A stretch of DNA of 49,106 bases from an uncultured Albidovulum sp. (lineage in GTDB: Bacteria > Pseudomonadota > Alphaproteobacteria > Rhodobacterales > Rhodobacteraceae), in the NCBI GenBank assembly GCA_913064775.1, contig CAJYAD010000027.1:1-49106 (forward strand). The letters are read 5' to 3'. The notes under the pieces were generated by a model that made no database searches, had not been told where the DNA came from, and worked only from the letters and a program-made list of their open reading frames with translations. Below are positions 45,025-49,106 of this stretch, one piece after another (positions within the stretch are counted from its first letter, which is position 1; every line of letters begins with the position of its first letter). The position numbers and the translations under genes are program-made.

Positions 45025-46290
45025 ATGCAAGCCCTCTGCCGTGATTGTCTTTCCCCTTTCGATGTGGGCGCCGCGGGCGCCGGACGCTGTCCGGCCTGCC
45101 GCTCGCCCCGGGTGGCAGCGCATGCGGAGTTGTTCGACCTGTCCATCGCCCATATGGATTGCGATGCCTTCTATGCCAGCGTCGAGAAGCGCGACGATCC
45201 AAGACTGCGCGATCAGCCGGTGATCATCGGAGGCGGCAAGCGGGGGGTCGTGTCGACTGCCTGCTATATCGCACGGATCCGTGGCGTGCGCTCGGCCATG
45301 CCGATGTTCCAGGCGCTGAAGCTGTGCCCGGAGGCGGTGGTGATCAGGCCGCGCATGGCGCGCTATGTCGAGGTCTCCCGCGCGCTGCGGGCAATGATGG
45401 AGGAGATGACCCCGGCGATCGAGCCGCTGTCATTGGACGAGGCCTTTCTGGATCTTTCGGGCACCGCGCAGCTGCACGGGGCGCCGCCGGCGGTGATGCT
45501 GGCGCGGCTGGTCGCGCGGATGGAGGCGGAGCTGGGGATCACCGGTTCGATCGGGCTGAGCCATAACAAGTTCCTGGCCAAGGTGGCGTCGGATCTCGAC
45601 AAGCCGCGGGGGTTCGCGGTGATCGGGCGGGCCGAGACGCAGGAGTTCCTGAAGCGTCAGCCGGTGCGCCTGATCTGGGGGGTGGGGGCCGCCGGGCAGG
45701 AGGCGCTGGAACGCGTGGGGATCCGTACCATCGCCGATCTTCTGCGCTGGGACCGCAAGGCGCTGGCGGCGCGCTTCGGGCAGATGGGCGACCGGCTGTG
45801 GCATCTGGCGCGCGGCGAGGACAACCGCCGCGTCAGCCGCGATGCGCCGATGAAGTCGATCAGCAAGGAGACGACCTTCTTCGAGGACACCGCCGACCGC
45901 GACTTGCTGGACGGGCATCTGTGGCGGCTGGCCGAGCAGGTTTCGGACCGGGCCAAGGCGAAGGAGCTGGCGGGCGGCACGGTGGTGCTGAAGCTGCGGC
46001 GCGCGAATTTCAGCCTGCTGAGCCGCCGACAGGCGCTGCGCGAACCCACGCAGATGGCCGACCGGATCTACCGTGTCGCGCGCGAGCTTATGGATCATGT
46101 GGCCGAACCGGGGCCGTTCCGCCTGATCGGGGTGGGGATCGCGGATCTCGCCCCTGCCGCGCGCGCCGATCTGACCGCGGATCTGCTGGACCCCGAGGCG
46201 GCGCGGCGGGCTAGGGCCGAACAGGCGGCTGACAAGATCCGCCAGAAGTTCGGCGCCGATGCGATCGTGAAGGGGCGCAGCCTGCGCTAG
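45025..46290 (+). CDS. dinB: DNA polymerase IV with N-terminal zinc-ribbon-like segment
   Basis: 421-residue Y-family polymerase for translesion synthesis. Residues 1-37 form an added CRDC...CPAC four-cysteine motif (C-x2-C, then C-x2-C) before the usual start IAHMDCDAFYASVEKRDD. The catalytic acids are in MDCDAF and LSLDEAFLDLSG. The palm and thumb follow (SHNKFLAKVASDLDKPRG), then the little finger (about residues 265-375). The C-terminus lacks a clear clamp-binding QLxLF end. The start has no good ribosome site. Alternative initiation nearer MDCDAF is possible but would drop the cysteines. Confidence 0.9.
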   Translation: MQALCRDCLSPFDVGAAGAGRCPACRSPRVAAHAELFDLSIAHMDCDAFYASVEKRDDPRLRDQPVIIGGGKRGVVSTACYIARIRGVRSAMPMFQALKLCPEAVVIRPRMARYVEVSRALRAMMEEMTPAIEPLSLDEAFLDLSGTAQLHGAPPAVMLARLVARMEAELGITGSIGLSHNKFLAKVASDLDKPRGFAVIGRAETQEFLKRQPVRLIWGVGAAGQEALERVGIRTIADLLRWDRKALAARFGQMGDRLWHLARGEDNRRVSRDAPMKSISKETTFFEDTADRDLLDGHLWRLAEQVSDRAKAKELAGGTVVLKLRRANFSLLSRRQALREPTQMADRIYRVARELMDHVAEPGPFRLIGVGIADLAPAARADLTADLLDPEAARRARAEQAADKIRQKFGADAIVKGRSLR

Positions 46291-46328
46291 CCGCGCCGCC
46301 CCCAGATAGCCGCCGCCTGAACGCCGCC

Positions 46329-46817
46329 CTAGAACGCGGTCGCGTCGTCGAGGATCTTGTCGAGCAGCGCATTGACCGGCTTCATCGAGGCGCCGGGATA
46401 GAGCCGGTGGCCGATCACCACCTCGCCGGGTTTGTCCGGGGTCTCGTAGAGGAAGATCGAATAGGGGCAGAACATCAGGTTCTCGCGGTCTGCGGTCATC
46501 GCCTTGCGGCTGTAGACGGCCGAGCAGAAGCCCAGGGTGATCGCATGGGTGTAAAGCGTCTGCGTGGCCCCGACGGCGCCCTTGGTACGCGCCAGCATCT
46601 CGCCCACATTGTTCACATGCTCGACCTTCAGCCCCTGACCGATGATCGCGTTCTGCACACCCAGAAGCACGTCGGCGAAATCGCCCTTCACCACCTTGGT
46701 GACGGCCCTTTGGCCTTCGGTCCCGCTTTGGGTGGTGGCTGTCTGGGCCGCCGCCGAACCGGCCCAGCCCGGGACGGCAAGCAATGCGCCGCAAAGCGCC
46801 GCGACAATGAGTTTCAT
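46329..46817 (-). CDS. Exported DUF302-domain protein
   Basis: 162-residue periplasmic protein. The signal peptide ends near SAAAQ (about residue 25), and a DUF302 fold covers residues about 45-160: VVKGDFADVLLGVQNAIIGQG, then LYTHAITLGFCSAVYSRKAM, FCPYSIFLYETPDKPGEVVI and GHRLYPG. DUF302 has no established activity. GGAGG precedes the ATG. It is divergent from msrP across a 208-nt region with an inverted repeat, so it may be co-regulated with the periplasmic methionine-repair system; this is inference. Confidence 0.85.
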   Translation of the reverse strand: MKLIVAALCGALLAVPGWAGSAAAQTATTQSGTEGQRAVTKVVKGDFADVLLGVQNAIIGQGLKVEHVNNVGEMLARTKGAVGATQTLYTHAITLGFCSAVYSRKAMTADRENLMFCPYSIFLYETPDKPGEVVIGHRLYPGASMKPVNALLDKILDDATAF

Positions 46818-46929
46818 GGTTTCCTCCCTCTATCGGCGGTGCTGCCGCCGGCATTCCGGCAATGGTGCCAGAGGCCCGCGCTGAAGGGAACATCCTTGCA
46901 CCCGGCCAAGCGAGACGCCTGTAACAGAG

Positions 46930-46960
46930 GTCACGACCTCGCCACACACGATTTCGTGAC
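46930..46960 (+). promoter_or_regulatory. Inverted repeat upstream of msrPQ
   Basis: GTCACGA (46930-46936) and TCGTGAC (46954-46960) are separated by 17 nt in the gap between the divergent DUF302 and msrP genes. Position and symmetry suit a dimeric regulator; none is identified. Confidence 0.45.
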
Positions 46961-47025
46961 AGATCTATCCCTTCGTATAGGTCTTATGCTTGGCTATGCT
47001 GAACGCTTACCGAAGGACGCGCATC

Positions 47026-47958
47026 ATGACCCAGAAGTTCATACCCGACCTCACCGAGGCCGACGTCACCCCGAAGGAGATGTTCCTCAACCGCCGTCAG
47101 ATCATGACCGGCGCCGGGGCCGCGATCGCCGCCGGGATGATCGGCGGGCCGGCGATGGCCAAGCTGGCCACCGTGTCGTCGAAATTCTCGACGAGGGAAA
47201 AGCCCAACACCCTCGAGCAGATCACCCACTACAACAATTTCTACGAATTCGGCCTGTCAAAAACCGACCCGTCGGAGAACGCCCATATGCTGACCACCGC
47301 GCCTTGGTCGATCAAGATCGACGGGATGGTGGACAAGCCCGGCACCTATGCGCTGGACGATCTGCTGAAGGGTGTGACGCTGGAAAGCCGCATCTACCGC
47401 TTCCGCTGTGTCGAGGCCTGGGCGATGGTCATCCCCTGGGACGGCTTCCCGCTGAAGACGCTGCTGGACCGGGTGGGGGTGCAACCCTCGGCCAAATATG
47501 TCGCCTTCCGCACGCTGGAGCGGCCCTCGGAAATGCCGGGGCAGCGCAGCAATGTCCTCGACTGGCCCTACCGCGAGGGGCTGCGGATGGATGAGGCGAT
47601 GAACCCGCTGACGATCCTGGCCACCGGCATCTACGGCGAGGAGATGCCCAAGCAGGACGGCGCGCCCATCCGGCTGGTGGTGCCGTGGAAGTATGGCTTC
47701 AAGTCGATCAAGTCGATCGTCCACATCACCCTGACCGACCGCGAGCCCCAGACCACATGGAACATGCAGGCGCCGAGCGAATACGGCTTCTATGCGAACG
47801 TGAACCCGAAGGTCGATCACCCGCGCTGGAGCCAGGCGACCGAACGGCGCATCGGCGCGGGCCTGTTCGCCGGGCGCGAGAAGACGCTGATGTTCAATGG
47901 CTACGGCGATCAGGTGGCTAGCCTTTATGCGGGCATGAACCTGCACAAGTTCTACTGA
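47026..47958 (+). CDS. msrP: Periplasmic methionine-sulfoxide reductase, Mo subunit
   Basis: 310-residue molybdopterin enzyme (formerly YedY) that repairs methionine sulfoxide in periplasmic proteins. It has a Tat signal ([17 protein letters not shown]), the molybdenum-ligating Cys in [23 protein letters not shown] and [12 protein letters not shown] typical of MsrP, and [19 protein letters not shown]. The ATG at 47026 is preferred, with GAAGGA upstream; an upstream TTG (46990) and ATG (46996) are in frame. It is followed by msrQ at 8 nt. Confidence 0.95.
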   Translation: MTQKFIPDLTEADVTPKEMFLNRRQIMTGAGAAIAAGMIGGPAMAKLATVSSKFSTREKPNTLEQITHYNNFYEFGLSKTDPSENAHMLTTAPWSIKIDGMVDKPGTYALDDLLKGVTLESRIYRFRCVEAWAMVIPWDGFPLKTLLDRVGVQPSAKYVAFRTLERPSEMPGQRSNVLDWPYREGLRMDEAMNPLTILATGIYGEEMPKQDGAPIRLVVPWKYGFKSIKSIVHITLTDREPQTTWNMQAPSEYGFYANVNPKVDHPRWSQATERRIGAGLFAGREKTLMFNGYGDQVASLYAGMNLHKFY

Positions 47959-47966
47959 GGGCCGGC

Positions 47967-48617
47967 ATGATGGAGGCTGTCGCGAACACCATGAACCTGA
48001 CGCTGCGCAGGCTGCCGCCCTGGGCCATCTATCCGCTGGGGGCGCTGCCGGCGCTGTGGATCGTCTGGCTGACCCTGACGGGGGGTATCGGCGTCGACCC
48101 GGTGGCGGGGATCGAAAAGCGCCTGGGATTCGACGCGATGTATTTCCTGATCGGCGGGCTGGCGATCTCGCCCCTGCGGCGGCTGACGGGGATCAACCTG
48201 ATCCGCTACCGGCGTCAGATCGGCCTGGTCGCCTTCACCTATGTGGTGCTGCACATGCTCAGCTGGTTCACGCTGGACATGGGGCTGTGGTGGCGCCAGG
48301 CGCTGGGGGATCTCTACAAGCGGCCCTATCTGCTGTTCGGCATCTCGGCGCTGATCCTGCTGACGCCGCTGGCTGTGACGTCGAACAACGCCTCGGTCCG
48401 CAAGCTGGGGCCGCGCTGGCGACGGCTGCACTGGCTGGTCTATCCGGCGGTTCTGCTGGGGGTGGTGCATTACCTGTGGCAGTTCAAGATCATCCCGCAG
48501 AGCGGCTGGTTCTGGTTCGGGCTGACCCTGGCGCTGCTTGGCCTTCGCCTGTGGTGGGCGGCCCGGCGGCGGCTGGTGCGGCCGCGCGGCGTGTCGCAGG
48601 GCGTATCGCGGGGCTGA
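47967..48617 (+). CDS. msrQ: MsrQ, heme-binding membrane partner of MsrP
   Basis: 216-residue six-helix ferric-reductase-like membrane protein (formerly YedZ) that passes quinone electrons to MsrP. Heme-ligand histidines are in FTYVVLHMLSWF and in LHWLVYPAVLLGVVHYLW. LGFDAMYFLIGGLAISPLRRL and LTGINLIRYRRQIGLVAF are family sequence. GAGGG lies upstream; starts at 47967 and 47970 adjoin, and 47991 is a later option. It is the second gene of the msrPQ operon. Confidence 0.94.
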   Translation: MMEAVANTMNLTLRRLPPWAIYPLGALPALWIVWLTLTGGIGVDPVAGIEKRLGFDAMYFLIGGLAISPLRRLTGINLIRYRRQIGLVAFTYVVLHMLSWFTLDMGLWWRQALGDLYKRPYLLFGISALILLTPLAVTSNNASVRKLGPRWRRLHWLVYPAVLLGVVHYLWQFKIIPQSGWFWFGLTLALLGLRLWWAARRRLVRPRGVSQGVSRG

Positions 48618-48702
48618 CTTGAGCGGGCAGGCGGGGCCGCAAGCGCAAGATCCTGTCGCTGAATCGGGTGACTCGCGTAATATCGGTGCGCAGGGTGCCA
48701 AA

Positions 48703-48729
48703 GCCCCCCCGGCCGGGTGTCGGGGGGGC
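48703..48729 (+). terminator. Stem-loop between msrQ and the rRNA promoter
   Basis: G plus seven C (48703-48710) pairs with seven G plus C (48722-48729). No T-run directly follows, though it lies 85 nt after msrQ and ahead of the rrn promoter. Confidence 0.45.
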
Positions 48730-48800
48730 GTCGAAGGCCCAACAAAACAAGGGATTTTCGATCTACATGGCAAAAAGATGAAGTTTTTTCAAAAAGCCTC

Positions 48801-48829
48801 TTGCGGCTCACCGAACTGATCCGTAAATA
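48801..48829 (+). promoter_or_regulatory. rRNA operon promoter
   Basis: TTGCGG (48801-48806), a 17-nt spacer and TAAATA (48824-48829). An A/T-rich stretch upstream (48740-48797, with AAGTTTTTTCAAAAAG) fits an UP or Fis element. The layout matches rrn promoters of Rhodobacter relatives. Confidence 0.75.
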
Positions 48830-49106
48830 CCGCCTCACCGAAGCGGCAGACGCTGCAACGGGACGCGGAAGACCGAACGGACCATCATGGTTCAGGAAGC
48901 CTGAAGCGGACATGATCGGAGAAAGGCGAGCGGGCGCGCCAAGCAAAATTGGCGCTGCTGGTTGTTTTTTGTCTGATCGGCTCTTTGAAATTGCGAATAT
49001 CTGAAGAGATATGCGGGCGGTTTGGTCTTAATCGACTGATGAGCTTGTATATCGGCTCTCTAGGGCTTTGGTCCGATGATGAGAGTGTCAGCTTCACTGT
49101 TTGGCG
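48830..49106 (+). ncRNA. rRNA operon leader (partial; 16S gene beyond window)
   Basis: The transcribed leader shows a boxA-like antitermination site GGCTCTTTGAAA (48979-48990) and a small hairpin ATATCT-GAAG-AGATAT (48997-49012). The terminal sequence TGTCAGCTTCACTGTTTGGCG resembles leaders just before 16S rRNA in Rhodobacterales (shown here by its place, 49086-49106). No 16S sequence lies inside the window. No coding gene is supported in this stretch. Confidence 0.7.

Overview
The window is about 49 kb of high-GC DNA from an alphaproteobacterium, almost certainly of the order Rhodobacterales (Rhodobacteraceae). The evidence is the split his cluster hisB-hisH / hisA-hisF-hisE, a dimethylglycine-dehydrogenase/GcvT fusion, the mreBCD-mrdA-rodA and hemE/hemC arrangements, a CtrA-type motif, promoters of the TTGNNN-N17-TANNNN kind, and an rrn promoter and boxA leader typical of Rhodobacter relatives at the right edge. 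The genus cannot be fixed from the window. It reads as ordinary chromosome: no phage genes, insertion sequences, plasmid functions or CRISPR arrays were seen.

Layout. 0.2-10 kb: a FadL-type outer-membrane protein, an AsmA-like protein, an SH3 protein plus CDF metal exporter, a D-2-hydroxyacid dehydrogenase, a luciferase-like flavoprotein and an 833-residue dehydrogenase/GcvT fusion. 10-16 kb: a degenerate receiver-like protein facing hisB across a CtrA motif, then hisB, hisH, an MFS transporter, a DUF2147 protein, hisA, hisF and hisE. 16-24 kb: small or scattered genes (CoA-binding protein, Tat-exported YHS protein, rlmB, tRNA-Tyr, two secreted unknowns, a VOC protein, an M20 amidohydrolase, a PepSY protein, tRNA-Gly). 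23.7-35 kb: lhgO, then on the minus strand a branched-chain-amino-acid-type ABC transporter (livKHMGF) preceded by four catabolic genes: a hydroxypyruvate/glyoxylate reductase, a glutamine-synthetase-like ligase, an iron alcohol dehydrogenase and a D-amino-acid-oxidase-like flavoprotein. 35-41 kb: the rod-shape/elongasome operon mreB-mreC-mreD-mrdA-rodA. 41-49 kb: leuA with a short leucine-rich leader peptide, divergent hemE/hemC, DNA polymerase IV with an added zinc-ribbon-like N-terminus, a DUF302 protein, msrPQ, and the promoter and leader of an rRNA operon whose 16S gene lies just beyond the window.

Most notable items: (i) a 29-codon leader ORF with five consecutive Leu codons ahead of leuA, apparently leaderless, with mutually exclusive hairpins after it; (ii) the ligase/dehydrogenase/oxidase/reductase/ABC-transporter group, which could form a gamma-glutamylated amino-alcohol route; (iii) a receiver-like protein lacking phosphorylation residues but carrying a C-terminal cysteine cluster, next to a full TTAA-N7-TTAAC CtrA motif; (iv) a family of hairpin-bearing intergenic repeats with the core AAATATCC (five copies); (v) inverted repeats in the livK leader and in the promoters of the fadL-like gene and msrPQ.
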